Source: Ornithodoros turicata
Taxonomy: Eukaryota > Arthropoda > Arachnida > Ixodida > Argasidae
DNA: 64,000 bases
Reading direction: 5' to 3'
NCBI RefSeq assembly: GCF_037126465.1
Contig: NC_088206.1
Span: 34,230,573-34,294,572 of the forward strand
Shown here piece by piece: positions 23,725 to 36,768 of this stretch. A program made the translations under genes and the position numbers. The notes under the pieces are model-generated. The model was not told the DNA's origin, did not search any database, and saw nothing but the letters and a program-made list of their open reading frames with translations. Numbering within the stretch: position 1 is the stretch's first letter; each line of letters opens with the position of its first letter.

Positions 23725-24612
23725 TGTCATGTAAGCCTCGCGGCAGACCACGTGTAATGGAAATCTCCATCTTGGATATGGTTGCCCGAGTAGCCGTTCG
23801 ACCGTGGGAAGGCAGGTGTTGCCGTATTGTGTAAAAGAGTTGGCGAATTTCCATTCCGAGAATTTGACGCAAGCCGCGACCCATTATTGACTAGGGAAAA
23901 TGGGCCACGTCTTGCGGGCATTGTAAAAAGCCCCGTGACCCGAGGGGTTAAAAAGGGAAACAAAGGGAAATAAGGTCACTCGTCTTGTGGTCAGCGTCGG
24001 AAGAAAAGTGAAAGTTGTTTCGGAAGCGGTAGTGGCGGCTTTCTCGCCCAAGGGAAGGTCCAAGGAGCGTAGGCCGGGTTGTTCTTCGTACGTCTTTGTA
24101 CTTCGTTCTTCGAACGTAAGTGTTTTTCCCAAGTTGGGGATCAGCAAGTTAGTGCAAGTACTGCAAGTGAGGTTGAATTGAGTTAACAAGTGTTGTGTGT
24201 GGTGAAGTGTGACGACTTCAAGGGTAATCGCCGAGGACTCCTTCCGGACAAGAACTGCGATTGGCCACCTCTGAGGACTTCCCGCCGCTGCGAGCTAAGT
24301 TTCTAGTGTGTTAAGGATTTCACTGTTTTGTATTAACGGGCATTATTGCATTATTTTGTCTTTGGTCGCCTGTGTGATATATTTCGGATGTATTGAGCGA
24401 AAAGTATAGCAGCCCGTGACGCGTGTAGTTAGTCTTGTACCTGATTGAGATCTTGTACCTAAGAGTAATTTTTTTATTTCTTGTTTATTGAAACAAGTGT
24501 TCTCGTTCACCTTTTCGTCAACCGCCACCCTTCGTGCTATTCGCTGAGTCCGAATCTTCATATTGCTCATGCATCCGGGGTGCTGCCCATCAGAACCCGG
24601 GAGCCCGTGACA
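23725..24612 (+). mobile_element. Candidate gypsy-type LTR (solo or partial)
   Basis: The 888-base span begins TGTCATGTAAGCC and ends GCCCGTGACA, giving the TG..CA ends and short inverted TGTCA/TGACA expected of an LTR. ACTGG follows the end, as in the primer-binding region of tick gypsy elements as I recall it, although the sequence then departs from it. A TTAAAAAGGG motif at about 23947 could be the promoter. No gag/pol is next to it and I see no target duplication. Confidence 0.4.
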
Positions 24613-24957
24613 ACTGGATGTTCGACTGGCCGCATAACCTACCTGATAAAGCGGCATCTATTTTGCTCTGCTAGTTTTCAAAAAAAAATCTGTACCGAAT
24701 AAAAAAAAAACACTGTATAATTTTGTCCTCAGATGAGGCAAGGATAGATACAGCCGTGTCCGCAACAAGGAGTCACTGACAGCTACAGTTGACTACTCAG
24801 GTATGGACAGCAGCCCTTCTTGCTGTCTATGAGGCTGATATAAATATTGTGAACTGTACTTTTTACAGGAAACAGAATTGCAGATGGTTGGTAAATCCCA
24901 GTCATCTTCAAGTGAAGCAGCATTGATGTCCACTGGTACCAATTCCTGCCTCAAGAA

Positions 24958-25140
24958 CTAGTGGCTATGATGATAGCATTCAACGTGGGGACGGGGAGGT
25001 GACCCGGGTTCGAATCCGAGTGCCGGCTGTGCTGTCTGCCCTGTGCTTCCTAAGACGCTTTAAGGCAAATGTCAGGACAGTTCCCAGGACGCACGATCCC
25101 CCTTGATAGTCGTGACGTTGTCCGCCTGAGCGTGGCTGAC
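24958..25140 (+). mobile_element. tRNA-derived SINE
   Basis: A pol III B box (GGGTTCGAATCCG) at about 25007 is followed by AGTGCCGGCTGTGCTGTCTG, GACGCTTTAAGGCAAATGTC and CCAGGACGCACGATCCCCC, the body of a SINE family I associate with ticks. The A box is poorly preserved. Confidence 0.6.
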
Positions 25141-26519
25141 TACGGCAAGCAGTTCCATCACCACCTTCCCCTTATATATGTTCATCTTAAGCAGAGACCC
25201 TTCATATAAGCAGAGACCCTTTAAATGGTCTCTGACCAGGACCTGGTCAATGTCTTTGTTTGTATGGATAACGAACCTACATGGTGCCTCCAAGTTACAA
25301 CTGAAACGCTTCGTCTCTGCGGAGCAGCCAACTATTTCAAACAAGCAGCCGAAAAGCGGTTTCGATTTCTGCCCTCAACTCGTGCGATCAGCGCAAAACT
25401 CTAGCTATTGTGTTTTCCCATGTGTATGACGTCAAACGCCCGCGACGTTTATTGGTGGAAAGTCCACACCGAAAGTTCGGGTGGTTTCCACAACTTCCGT
25501 ATTGCTGGGTGCTTTTTCAATATGGACGCGGAAGCACAGCGGAGTCGACAAGTCAGCTTTTCAGCTACCTTTCAGCAGCTGAGAGGCACCAGGTACGTGC
25601 AGCAGATTTTGAAGGCCTTGCTTTTGAAATGTTGAGCCGCGAATCGACTTCAGCATGAAGAGGAAGTTCCAACGACAGACTGTTAGATGAGCTTTCAGCA
25701 TCCATTACGATGAAGCACATGAACAGTTTGTGTAAATTTCATGTTTGACGGCGCCGTGTAAAGGGGCCGGAGTGGTTCATGTATAATAATGCCGAAAGAA
25801 GTCGAGTGCTTATGTTGCAAGGAGCCGCTCTTAAAGTAGCATATTTAGAACTTCAAGGGCAGCACGAACCTAGCGCTCATATTCACAAGTAAGAAGCGTA
25901 CGTGTCTCATGCACAATCATGCTGGTTGGTTTCAATACAAAAATAGTTTTTCTGAACTTTTCGTTATTGTTCGTCACTTTTTCAGAAAGAGTGCAGCTGA
26001 ATTAATACTCGGCGTCCTACTAGCTTTAGCCTTGTTCAAAGCTCATCTCAAGCATGTCTCATACGGGAAATACACTACATACCAACAGTTCGTGAGATGG
26101 GTGTTGCACAAACTTGAAAAAAAAAGAATCGTTTCACCAGTCTGCGCGATGAACAGGATACGCAAAGCCTTTCCCATAGTAACTACTACATGCCTTAAAT
26201 ACCCAAAATACTAGACCTGCGGAAGTAACGCGTACAGGGGGTGCCCTTGCAATTTCAGATGTAGACACATGTCGGTAATGATGTAACTATAATAATGACC
26301 CCCCTGCCCCCGAACTTTTTTCAACACTCCTCCGTGCTTGGGATTCTGGATAAACCACTGTGCTGACCCCTGACACAAAGCACCATCTCATCAGCCTGCT
26401 CCGCCTGGTAAGAACTACATTGGGCTCTCAATTCCACCGCAGACACAAATCCAATCCTGTTCTGATGCATTTTTTTGTCCACCCATTCAGTCAATATGTC
26501 GTAAGTGCTGTTCGAACTC
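25141..26519. other. no recognisable gene
   Basis: AGCAGAGACCCTT is tandemly repeated at about 25190-25222. Frames at 25410-25658 and 25909-26214 have no known domain or splice support. Confidence 0.35.
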
Positions 26520-26965
26520 TTAAGGCTGAACCGCATGGCACAAAAAACTGTCCGAAAACTGGCCGAACCGAAATCGGGACCCAACTTTTTTCTGTGCATC
26601 ACCGCATGCTACCGAGATGCACCCCGAATTTCGGCCGAAGACTTCTGGCCTTGGGGAACACCGCCTTTCAACCATCCAGGTCAATGAGATAATCCCTGTA
26701 TTCGTAGGGGTAGAAGTCCCACACACGGCAACAGTCAACCCGATTGCTACGTCATCGTTGCTATGGTTCTCCTTCCGGCTGGATAGCCATTGGATGCTTC
26801 TACTTTTTCGGTTGGCGTCACTTCCCATTTCGAAGGAGAAATCTGGCTTGGCCAGATCGGGCCGAATTCGGCACGGAATTCTGTTCTCCGAAAAAAGTTT
26901 GGTCCTGTAATCGGTTCGGAAAGAATTCAGACGCTTTTCGGGCCATGCGGTTCACGCTTTACTGT
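26520..26965. repeat. Imperfect inverted repeat (MITE-like)
   Basis: GGCTGAACCGCATGGC near 26524 is mirrored by GCCATGCGGTTCACGC near 26942. Between them CCGAACCGAAATCGG and AACTTTTTTCTG are mirrored by GTAATCGGTTCGG and CGAAAAAAGTTTGG. Several overlapping frames on both strands here are products of this symmetry. Confidence 0.55.
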
Positions 26966-28159
26966 CTGATAGCACCCAAATAGTATTGTTTAAGCACCTC
27001 AAGTATTTTAATGATCGGTATGTGGAAGCAAATCAGACTGTTATGCAGGTTACCCTGTGTGTGACATCCGGTTCCAGCTCTCAGTCCTCCATAGTGTAAA
27101 ACCCCAGTTCATTCTCAATCCTCCTTTTGTGTGCAAGGTGCACATCCAGTTCGAGTAGGATGTAGATCTTTTTAGAGTGTTCTTTTAAAATCTTGAGGAA
27201 CCAAGCTTTGTATCTTGGGCTGTTGTTGTTGTTTGCTCAAATAGGGATGTTGTAGTCAAAGATGATGCAACATGAAATGTGGTTCATATAGTTTATTGTG
27301 GCACTCAGATAATATCTTCATAATATGTCTGCAGAGATTGCTCCAAAATAGCATATGTGATGCAGCGTCATACATTATTGGGCTTCTGGGAAAAATCATG
27401 ATTCACCTGATACAGACGGCAGCCTTTGTAACGGTGTCAGACACATTTTTAGCAGCCACAGTTTTAAAATATGCATTAAAAATGCTCCAACTATGAAAGT
27501 ATCACGAAGTTCTTCATTTCATTTGTTTACTTGAAACCATTGTGAAGGGATTTACATAAAGGGGAGGTTTTTTATCCAAAAAAAGACAAATACCAAAATG
27601 ATGTACACAAAATTCGTTCACTCACGACAAAGAAATTCATTCGATCTGAAAACGATCATAGCACTTGGAAATAAATAATGACACATTTTGTTCTGATGCT
27701 ATGTGGGCAGGAAGGTCATTCCAGTTTGACACCATCAGCTGGTGCGGAGAGTAGAGGAATTTTTTTGTTTGTGTAGGTGGAGCAAGTACTTTGTGTGGGT
27801 CATCAAGTCTTGGAAGTAACTTGTGAGGGGATTGACAGTAAGTGGGGTGGGGAGGAGTGACCGTAATATAACTTATGAAAGAATGCCATGCCTGATACCT
27901 TTCATCTGGTAATCAAAGGAGTAAGAAAGAGTTTGGCTTTAAAGGCTGAGACGCTGGAAAAAGGATGATAATCACGAGCAACAAACCGTGTGGTTCTGTA
28001 CAAATTCTACATTGTCGATTAAGAGATGTTGGGATAGGTCCCAGATTGCAGAGGCATATTCCAGTTCTTTTGAACATGGCAGTTGGTGTTCTGAGACTGG
28101 AAAACATAGAAAAGACAAATGCATATAAAGCATCAAGTGCCTAAGAAATGAATGATGAA
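26966..28159. other. no recognisable gene
   Basis: AT-rich sequence with no supported coding region or element. Confidence 0.35.
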
Positions 28160-28275
28160 GGAAGGCAGTCACTGAAAAGGTTAGCCAGTAGTAAGACTTG
28201 AACCCACATCTTCTGTATTACCGATCCAGGGTCCTTACCAATTGAACTAAGCTAACACGCCTCTCCAGTGACTTC
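28160..28275 (-). mobile_element. tRNA-derived SINE
   Basis: On the minus strand it reads GTTAGCTTAGTTCAATTGGT (A-box region) and then GTGGGTTCAAGTCTTA (B box) and ends GGCTAACCTTTTCAGTGACT. D-arm and T-arm pairings can be drawn, but the 3' acceptor side has extra bases, so it is a SINE head and not a working tRNA gene. Confidence 0.6.
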
Positions 28276-31200
28276 CAAGGGTGCAGATGTACCCTAGGAA
28301 TAGGTTTATGGGCAGGAGAACATTAGTCACTGTTATTATACAGGCATAGCTCTCTGTCCAGTATGATCACCGCAGAGCACATTTACAGGAACTCACAGGC
28401 ACAAAACTTACATAATAAATATGTAATAACCTCAAACAGCTATTATATATAATAACTAGGACATGGAACTCCAATAGCAGATGGTCTGGCAGTACAACAC
28501 AGGTAATCTTGCCATCACTATATTTTTCCCAAAATGCTGAAAATAAATCGATAGAATTACTGCAGTGAACTGCTCAATTTTTCACCTCAGATATATTTTT
28601 AGCACTCTGTCTTTCATGTTTCAAAATATACATGCATCGAACCTGCAGAAGCTTGTGTGTGTAAGTAGAGTCGCACATCTCATATGCACCTAGCAGGTCT
28701 AAGTTGTATTGAGATATGTCAATTCCTTACGCGTGCTCACCACCTGTAGATTCCTTTAAAGGGAACAAAAACTATTTGTTAGTACCAACTTCACGCTATA
28801 TACCACATTTATAAAAGAAATTGGCCCTGTACCTGAGGGACAACTGTCATGACCATTGCCAGATGTCTTCCTCTCCTGTTCCTTCCACTTCCATGAAGTC
28901 ATCGCCCTAACATTGTTAAAAAAAGCCATATAAATGCGATAACTGAGATATTACTACTACGAGCATACAGCAAATCACAACCACATAAATAAAATACACA
29001 ATTGCACCGTGTTGTGCACATTTTCACGCACACACACACAAATACATAACAGAGTGGCCTGTCTCTAATAACACTTCAACAAGTTTCTGTAACTCTGTTT
29101 TGAAACTCGACACAGGAAGGCCATTTCCAATCAGCTGAAAAAAAATGTTCAGAAGGGGAACGGTTTCTGCTGATTTCTGTAGTTAGTCCGTAGCAGTGGA
29201 ACCTTGTAAGGTGGTACAGTGATGGATTACATACCGTAATGGCAAGTGTTTGGGATGGCGCTAAAAGATCCTGAATTTGCAAGGCAATTTTGTGTAAATG
29301 TCTGATTTCCAAGTGAACACTTTGTCTACTGTATTTTGCATGTCTTGAAGGAGCTGAGGGGCTGGATGGATGGATTGTAGTGGCACCCCTGGTGGGCCTC
29401 TTTGCAACGAGGGTCCAGTACATTGCACCTGTAGACATGGTTGTCGTACACGAGGCTTTCTTTCTTTTTTTTGTGCACTGCAATTTTATCGTAGTTGCCC
29501 TCTGTGGTGTTTCCCCAGATTAGACAACAATAGTACAGCTTGGGGTAAACTAAGGGTTTCAGCTGCGTTAGTTTAGAATCCAGAGCCCTTCTTTACTATG
29601 TGCAATATGCTGCATATTATAAGGAAAACAAATAGAAGAAAACTTGTACCTGATCCCTGCCTTGTATTTCCAACATTTGGTTCCACATCTTGTCCAAGGA
29701 AGCCATGAACTACACTGGTGCACACTGCTGTGACAATTATAATGTTACACCTAGATGCGGAATACACAGCTTCATTTTACGTACTGTGGATGTTGCTTAC
29801 TGCATTGGCATGGCTGCATTCAACAACACTCGGAATTGTACAGTAATCTTTTGATTTAGTGCGTAAACTTCAATTTTCTATAATCCGTATTTTTCTTTGT
29901 TGCGTAAATGGTCTCCTAACATCTGCATGCCACAACATAATTCTCACAAGGAGAGTAATCACTGTATAAATTATACAGAAGACACTAACCTCGTCACGTC
30001 CAGATGCAACAGTCTTGGAAGATAGATTCAAGGAAAGCACTGCGGATTGCTGTAGGCGGAGGTTCTTTGTACTCAAAATCCGCTGCCAACCATACCTGCC
30101 GCTGCAGTTGAACGCGCAGTATCGTACGGAACTGAATGCCCGCCGAGAAGCTCGCTTTGACGGCACAACCGAGGCATGTCAAATGAAGTCTGTGTACCTC
30201 GATAAATTGGTCGTTGTTCCAAAAGATAAATAAAGAAAACTTGGAAAATGCACACACTACGCTAACGCGCGCTAATAGCGCGCCGGATCCCGAAAGTCGT
30301 CGTAGCTCGTAGCCTCGTAGCTCCTCTTTCCACGGAAGTCGCTAATTGGATTATCGCAGTTATAAAACAGGTCGTAGATTTCGAAGTATATACATACTTT
30401 TTATTTCCTGACATTGTGACAACACTATATCGGCGTAAAAATGTTGGTTTTTGCTGAAAGTTATTGTTGTAGTGCTCGATCACGTGACGGCATTCTGCGC
30501 GCTGATTGCATGGGCGATTGACGTCATCCCAGTGGGATGACCAGATGAGTTTTCTATATATGCGTACGTTTTATTGGTTTGACGCTAGGTGTGCCAGCGT
30601 CGGCGTGAACCGCGATGTTCAAAATTCGAGTTTACGAAAACTACGAGGTGTTGAGGCATGGATTTTCGAATGTGAAGTTGCTTTTGTGTATTCTATCGGT
30701 AGTCACTGCGGAAAAGGCTCTCCAGCTTCTGGTCAGAGACCCTTTAGAGGAGCATTAAAGTGGTATCTAACATGGCCAAAAACTGCTGTCATCTTGTAAA
30801 GCAGTATGTGAAAAGCATTCCCACAAAATATTTCTGTCCAAAGTTGTTTCACCACGGTGCAATTAATTTGGAAAATCGCTGCCGCGGTGACAGGCCGGAG
30901 CGCTCCAACTGCAGACCACACCCACTATACTGTGACGTTGGTGGTAGAGAGCCCCTCATTCGTTCGTAGGAAAAACCGTCTGCTACAAACATTGCGAGGT
31001 GTTTCCTGTTGACTTCTATTCTTTACATGATTTATATCACGTTTTCTAAAAAAAACAACGCATATATGCAGCCTGATAAAATAAGATTACGATCACAAGA
31101 GTAATATATCCGTGGCTTCTGTGCAATCTCAGAATTCACCGTAGCAGAAAGCAAGCGATGGCGGCGGTATTGTGGCGGCACCTGGTAGCCACTGAACCAA

Positions 31201-33135
31201 CTGCGCGGTGAAAACGATCGGACAGGCTGCACACTGTCGAGAAGCACGGGGTTTTCGCTGTACAAGCGCAGTTAATTTCGGGCTGCGTCACTCGTTCTTC
31301 CCGTGGTGTCTGCGGTCCCAAAAAATCGTGGTTGTGTCGTGGACAGCCTTCAAACCCTCCGTTTCAGACATCACGTAGCCGGAGAACGCATGGCGTCTCC
31401 GAAGCGGTAGCAGACGCTCTGGCCTGCGCGATGTTGCTCACTTCGATCATGTGATCCCAGGTCCAATGAGGAGCGTCCTCACCACTTGCGTCACATAGTG
31501 ACGCGCGTGGTGGCGCTCATCACGTGCCTATCGTGAAGGCGAAGGAGGGTGTTTCGCGCACGGGAGGTTCGGAGAGTTATTGCGGGCGTCTCAATTTCGC
31601 TACGGTTGCACTAATTGTGGGAAAACTGTTTTCGGCCGCCTAACATTCCATACTGACCAAAAACAGAAACAAAGTTGTGTGCCTCTAGACTGCTCCTTTA
31701 AAGTGTCATATGAGATGTGACGTGACAGGTATTTCTCAGTGATGCCGAGGAAATGTTTGTTGAGTGCAATGTGCATTCCCAGTGCCTGTGATGTCACTGT
31801 CATTCATATATGAGCAATGCCCAGTTCACCATCACAGAAACACCACCCAGCATCCTTGCTATGATACAACGCCTCATATTCCAAAGGCACAAGCATGTTT
31901 GAGTAACTTACCGGTAAGCCTCTTCATGATATTATTTCAGACATTTAACTTCCAGTTTAGCTTCAAAAGCATATACATTAGGCAAATTATATGATGTGGG
32001 CAAGTATTGCGCTTGTCCCATCCTACTACAGTTGGCTGGATAAAAATGATTGTTTTCTATTGATGGTGTACTTGATCACATTTTCTAGTAATATTGAATC
32101 ACTGGAGGCGGCGCCGCTGCAATAAGGGTCACAGATAACAAATAGGGTCGTCGATGATAGCACATTTGCACTACAAGCACAATACAAGTCAGACTACTGA
32201 CAATAACAAGGTGAACCCAGTTGGAAGCTGTTCGTCCAACTCAAGACATGCATGCTTCAGCTTCAAGTAATATAATTATTGCCCTTTGAGTTACTTCTGA
32301 AATATTCTCAGAGTGAGAAGACCCCATCGACAGAACGCTGCCACTCACTGGAGTGCATTTTCCTGTATCCATTGTTGTTGTTTGCAGTAAAGTGAGATTA
32401 TCATATTTTCTACATTTTGTGCCTTCATTGAGATTGTAGTGCTGTCAGTAGTCAAAGCTGTAAACTGCTTCCGAGTTTGAATTCACTTCAAAGTGGGTTC
32501 TGAGCCAGCTGGAAGTCTATTTCTGGCTCTACAATCCACTTGCAAGTAGATTATGGAATCGGAAATGGATTTCCAGCTAGGAATCAATTCCCACTTTCAA
32601 ATGGATCCTCTTCCAAAAGTGGAAATCCATTTGTGGTTCTATAATCCACTTGCAAGTGGATCCACTTTTGAAAATTTTCCACCTGGGACGGCTCTCAACA
32701 AGGTTCAGTAGTGGGTGGCCATACGAGTTCTCCGTCCCTTTTAAAGTCCTTGCGCCCATTTAATTGGGACACGCAAAAACTCTGTTGTATACGCCGCCAC
32801 GCGCCATGGCCAAGCGGACATTTTGCTCAATGTTGTGTATAACTGCCAGATGAGAGATTAGTAAAAATTTGTTAATTACTCTTCAATTACGAGTGTGGCT
32901 TGTTTATTTAGTTAGCATTTCAATAGCAACATTGGAAGCGATCATTGATGAAGTCCACTCCCTTGAAAAAAGCTAAACAAGCGCCCACTCTAAAGTTTGC
33001 AGTGGAGAATTTGGCTGAGACGGAACAGCCGCGCAACGACTGCAACAAAAAAATCACAGGACGGTTACGTTTGTGTAACGCGAATTTCAGGGGTAGCTGT
33101 CGTGCGCGGATATTGACACTTTTATAGCTGATATA
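28276..33135. other. long tract without recognisable gene
   Basis: A (CA)n run lies near 29030. At 32470-32690 a direct repeat of about 130 bases carries TCTACAATCCACTTGCAAGT. The frame 30015-30233 plus and the others show no domain. Nothing else is supported. Confidence 0.35.
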
Positions 33136-34057
33136 CAGGGTGTCCACGCTAAGTGTGAACATATTTCTTAAATAAATATGTTTATCATTTTTTCCGAGAT
33201 GAAATCAATTGGAATATAGCATATGCTGAAGGCCACTCCTTAGGAGGGCATTAGCAAACTCCTAAGACAATGTCTTCATTAACTTTCAATAATTAACTTT
33301 TTACTTATAACAGCTACGAAGTTGTCCCAATGAAAACATTGTTCCTTTAGGTTACCTGATATCGTAGCCGTTTGCAGAACAAAAATCCATTCGGTAGATC
33401 GTCCGCGAAAATTTCGTAAAAGAACGCAGGTTTTTTTCTTTATTTTGTTCATTGCGCATCTTCGGAGGCGTGTATTTCCTTCATCCCCAGTGTGAGAGGG
33501 TGAAGGAGCACAGTGCCGCTTCATGCGTCGAAGATGAGCTTTAACTTAACTTAATTAACTTGCGGAAACAAAACAATAGCAAATGTATCGGGTGACTCTA
33601 TCGGAGCTGCCCTTGTCTTGTGTTAATTTTTTTGTTTTCTTTTAACCTTTTTCCAGGACGCAAGAGGCGTTAGTGTGCTCTTTCCCCTTCTCACATTGGG
33701 GATGACGGAAATACGCGTCTCCGAGATACGCAACGACCAAAATAAAGACAAAAACGGTGTTCCTTCACGATTTTGTTTTTGCGGACGATCCACCGAACGG
33801 ATTTTTGTTCTGAAAACGATTACGACATCAGGTGACCGAAAGGAACAGATGTTTTCATTGGGACAACTTCATGGCTTTTATAATTAAAAAGTTAGTTATT
33901 GAAAGTTAATTAAGACATTGTCTTAGGAGTTTGTTAATGCCCTCCTAAGGAGTGCCCTTCAGCATATGCTATATTGCAATTGATTTCATCTCGGAAAAAG
34001 TGATTATATGTATATATTGAGTTAAAAAATATGTTCACACGTAGCTTGAACACCCTG
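33136..34057. mobile_element. Fold-back element, second copy of the 17655 family
   Basis: The left end is CAGGGTGTCCACGCTAAGTG and the right end is its inverse ending ACACCCTG. TA flanks both ends (33134-33135 and 34058-34059). The arms contain GAACAAAAATCC, TAGATCGTCCGCGAAAA and TTAATTAAGACATTGTCTTA mirrored. The order of internal blocks matches 17655-18542. Confidence 0.8.
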
Positions 34058-34140
34058 TACAGAAAACTACTTTAGAGTGACGAGAACTCCCTTGTGATCT
34101 GTGAAGTGAGTGGTGACGTGTAGAGCTGGAATTAGCGAGA
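34058..34140. repeat. Flank shared with 35607-35690
   Basis: The 83 bases after the fold-back element (including GATCTGTGAAGTGAGTGGTG and GAGCTGGAATTAGCGAGA) recur after the truncated copy at 35607-35690. The duplication therefore covers host flank as well as the element. Confidence 0.7.
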
Positions 34141-34335
34141 TAAAAAATTACTAATATCATGACAATGGCTTTAGATTATTTTAACGTGTTTCGCATCACC
34201 GACACCGACAGTCTATTCTTGTGCGGTGAAGGAGATCAAGAACATTTCAAGTGTTTTTTTTTTTTTTTTTGCTCAGGATGTGCGTGCCTTTCCTCCGTTA
34301 ACATATCCTTGATGTTGAACAACGACCGCTCCACT

Positions 34336-34638
34336 TTAACAGAGGCGAGAGGCAAAAAAACTGAGTGCTCGTTTTGCATCCAAGTTATAATCGCTATCTA
34401 GAGTTCTTGGTGAACGTACCCACTCGATGTAAGGGTTTTTGTCAAGCGACTTACGAAGCTTGTCTTTCACTGGACCGTCCAACTTATAAGCCGCGGAGTC
34501 CAATATTTCGAAGTGCCTCTCACCCTGAAGACATGCTGTTTCCAGCCATGCAATCACGCTAGGAATAAATTCGTACTTTTCCATAATATGCAGGTCACTG
34601 GCAAGCGCGTATAAAACACTTTCAGTGACAGTCTGCAA
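34336..34638 (-). CDS. Exon-like ORF, unknown protein
   Basis: About 96 residues on the minus strand with a natural-looking composition (ESVLYALASDLHIMEKYEF, SVIAWLETACLQGERHFEIL). It is preceded by a polypyrimidine-poor but acceptable acceptor (TTTGCAG then ACTGTCACTG) and ends at a TAA. Homology is not recognised. It lies between two fold-back copies and could be an exon fragment of a host or transposon gene, or chance. Confidence 0.3.
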   Translation of the reverse strand: MQTVTESVLYALASDLHIMEKYEFIPSVIAWLETACLQGERHFEILDSAAYKLDGPVKDKLRKSLDKNPYIEWVRSPRTLDSDYNLDAKRALSFFASRLC

Positions 34639-34991
34639 ATTTGTCTTTGAAATATTTGGAATATGTTTGGAGAAGGCTTATTAAAGGCAATGGAAACAAT
34701 TTTGAATACGTTTCAAGCTGGTTTGTACCTGTACCACATGCATCCAACGAACGCGTTGTCGAGAAACCTTTGTTGAAACATCTTGTGGAGCCAGCATGTT
34801 CCCTTCCGTGGTCTCGCGGCGTCTTTTCAACTCGCTGCGGCGAGCTCGCACCGTCTGGTTCTGGCGACGTACGCGCAGCTGGTGATTCGCACGGGCTGCA
34901 CCGCCCATGCTGGCCACTGCTCACTATCGCCGTGTGTATAGACCTCTCCCTGTTTGTAAGTAAATGACGTCATAGTGTTCGTCATAGTGTT

Positions 34992-35606
34992 CGAACGCCA
35001 TTTTTTTCTTTATTTTATTCATTGCGCATCTCTAGAGGCGCGTCTTTCCTTCGCCCCCAATACGAGAGGATGAAAGAGCACACTATCGCCTCTTGCGTCC
35101 TGGAAAAAGATTAAAGGAAAACAGAAAATGCAGCCCAAGATAAGGGCAGTCGCGATAGAGTCACCCGATAGATTTGTGTTTTTGTTTTGTTTCCGCAAGT
35201 TAAAGCTAATCTTCGACGCATGAGGCGGCACTGTGCTCTTTCACTCTCTCACACTGGGGGTAAAGGAAAGCCGCTTTTTTGAAGATGCGCAATAAACCAA
35301 ATAAAGAAAAAAATGGCGTTCCTTCACGGATTTTTTGCGGACGATCTACCGAAGGGATTTTTGTTCTGAAAACGGTTTTGGTATCTGGTGACCGAAGAGA
35401 TCAGATGTTCTCATTGGAGCAACTTCGTAGCTTTTATAATTAAAAAGTTAATTATTGAAAGTTAATTAAGACATTGCCTTAGGAGTCTGTTAATGCCCCC
35501 CTAGGGAGTGCCCTTCAGCATATGCTATATTGTAATTGATTTCATCTCGGATAAAGTGATTGATATTTTTTAAAAAAATATGTTCACACTTAGCTTGAAC
35601 ACCCTG
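34992..35606. mobile_element. Fold-back element, left-truncated third copy
   Basis: It starts abruptly inside the left arm (GAACGCCATTTTTTTCTTTA) and is otherwise like 17655-18542, ending ACACCCTG at 35606. The preceding 34938-34990 phrase (TAGACCTCTCCCTGTTTGTA, ATGACGTCATAGTGTTCG) resembles the centre of the 21064 element, which suggests a join between two fold-back families. Confidence 0.75.
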
Positions 35607-35690
35607 TACACAAAACTACTTTAGAGTGACGAGAACTGCCTTGTGATCTGTGAAGTGAGTGGTGATGTGTAGAGCTGGAATTAGCGAGAC

Positions 35691-36029
35691 GAAATTATAA
35701 GTGGACATGTAAAGGGATATATGTTACACTGTAGCCCCAGGGCTCAGCAAAAAAAGGGGAGCAGGCAAGTCGAAGCTGACGGTAACGGCTGCCGAGGTTT
35801 TTAATAATGATAGAAGGTGAACACGAGACCCGCGGAGACATGCGCTAGAAGCGCATGAACACAGAAAACTAAACTGAAAGTAGACGACATATTGTCCCCC
35901 TTTAACACTCCCCCTCGTGATGTCGTCTAGACGCCTTTCCGAAGGCCCAGGGAGTCGCATAGTCCACAAGTCCTCTCCCCGTTTAAAGCCTTCGTCAGAA
36001 TATCTGCATATTTGGGGGTACCCGAAATC
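35691..36029. other. no recognisable gene
   Basis: Short tract between the duplicated flank and the inverted flank repeat. No supported feature. Confidence 0.35.
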
Positions 36030-36560
36030 CACCATTAATAATAAACTGCGTAAGAATAAAATGTTCAAGAATAAACGCCCAAAAAATACACGGTTAAAAA
36101 TATATCTCCTAAAATAAACCACTTACTATCCCCGCTTATAGATCACCGTTTAATAATCCACCATTAAAAATAAACTGTTTCAAAATCCCCTCACCATCTA
36201 CCACGCAAGCGGATTGATTGCAATTTGCGCCAGGTGGAGATCAGGTTATATTAGGTTAGTTTAGTTTGCTTTCGGCTAGTTTGGTCGTGTGAGGCTAGTT
36301 TAAGCCCGTTGCTTGCAGTTCACCTTGATTTGGGGGTTACACAAGAATAAATCCTTTAACAAAAACTCTTTCAAAATATACTGTTTCACAATAAACCGCA
36401 TAAAATTCCCGCATAAGGAATCAACCGCGCAAAAATACCCGCCCAAAAAACCATCGCTCAAGAATCCACCATGAAAATATATCGTTGCAAAATATATCGT
36501 CACAAATAAACTCTTTAAAAATATATTGTTAAAAATATATCCTGTAGTCCAAAACGACAG
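36030..36560. repeat. Left flank repeat, inverted relative to 55440-55938
   Basis: ATTAAAAATAAACTGTTTCA followed by AAATCCCC and many AAAAATATATC/AATAAAC blocks match the complement of the right-flank units (GGGATTCTGAAACGATTTAT). The Polinton therefore lies between two oppositely oriented copies of one AT-rich repeat. Confidence 0.6.
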
Positions 36561-36762
36561 CGGAGTGATGTGTATCTCTACGCAGGGGATAGCAGTAAGA
36601 CATAGCTTATATTGGTGGTTTTTGCCCTTGTTAGCACTCACCCTCTACCTAGTGGTCTGTCATGGCTGCCATATTTGTTCTGTGCGTGTTGTAGTGATGT
36701 TTCTTTGTAGTGTAGAAAAGCCTATGCATTATATGCATGTCCCGCGTTTTATCGCGTGACAA

Positions 36763-36768
36763 AGCATC
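36763..36768. repeat. Polinton target-site duplication, left (AGCATC)
   Basis: Six bases AGCATC directly precede the element start; the same six follow its end at 55250-55255. Six-base duplications are typical of Maverick/Polinton integration. Confidence 0.93.

Noticed and set aside
28160..28275. Functional tRNA gene on the minus strand
   Set aside because: A and B boxes and D/T arms can be drawn, but the acceptor side is mis-spaced and the anticodon loop lacks the invariant U; fits a SINE head.
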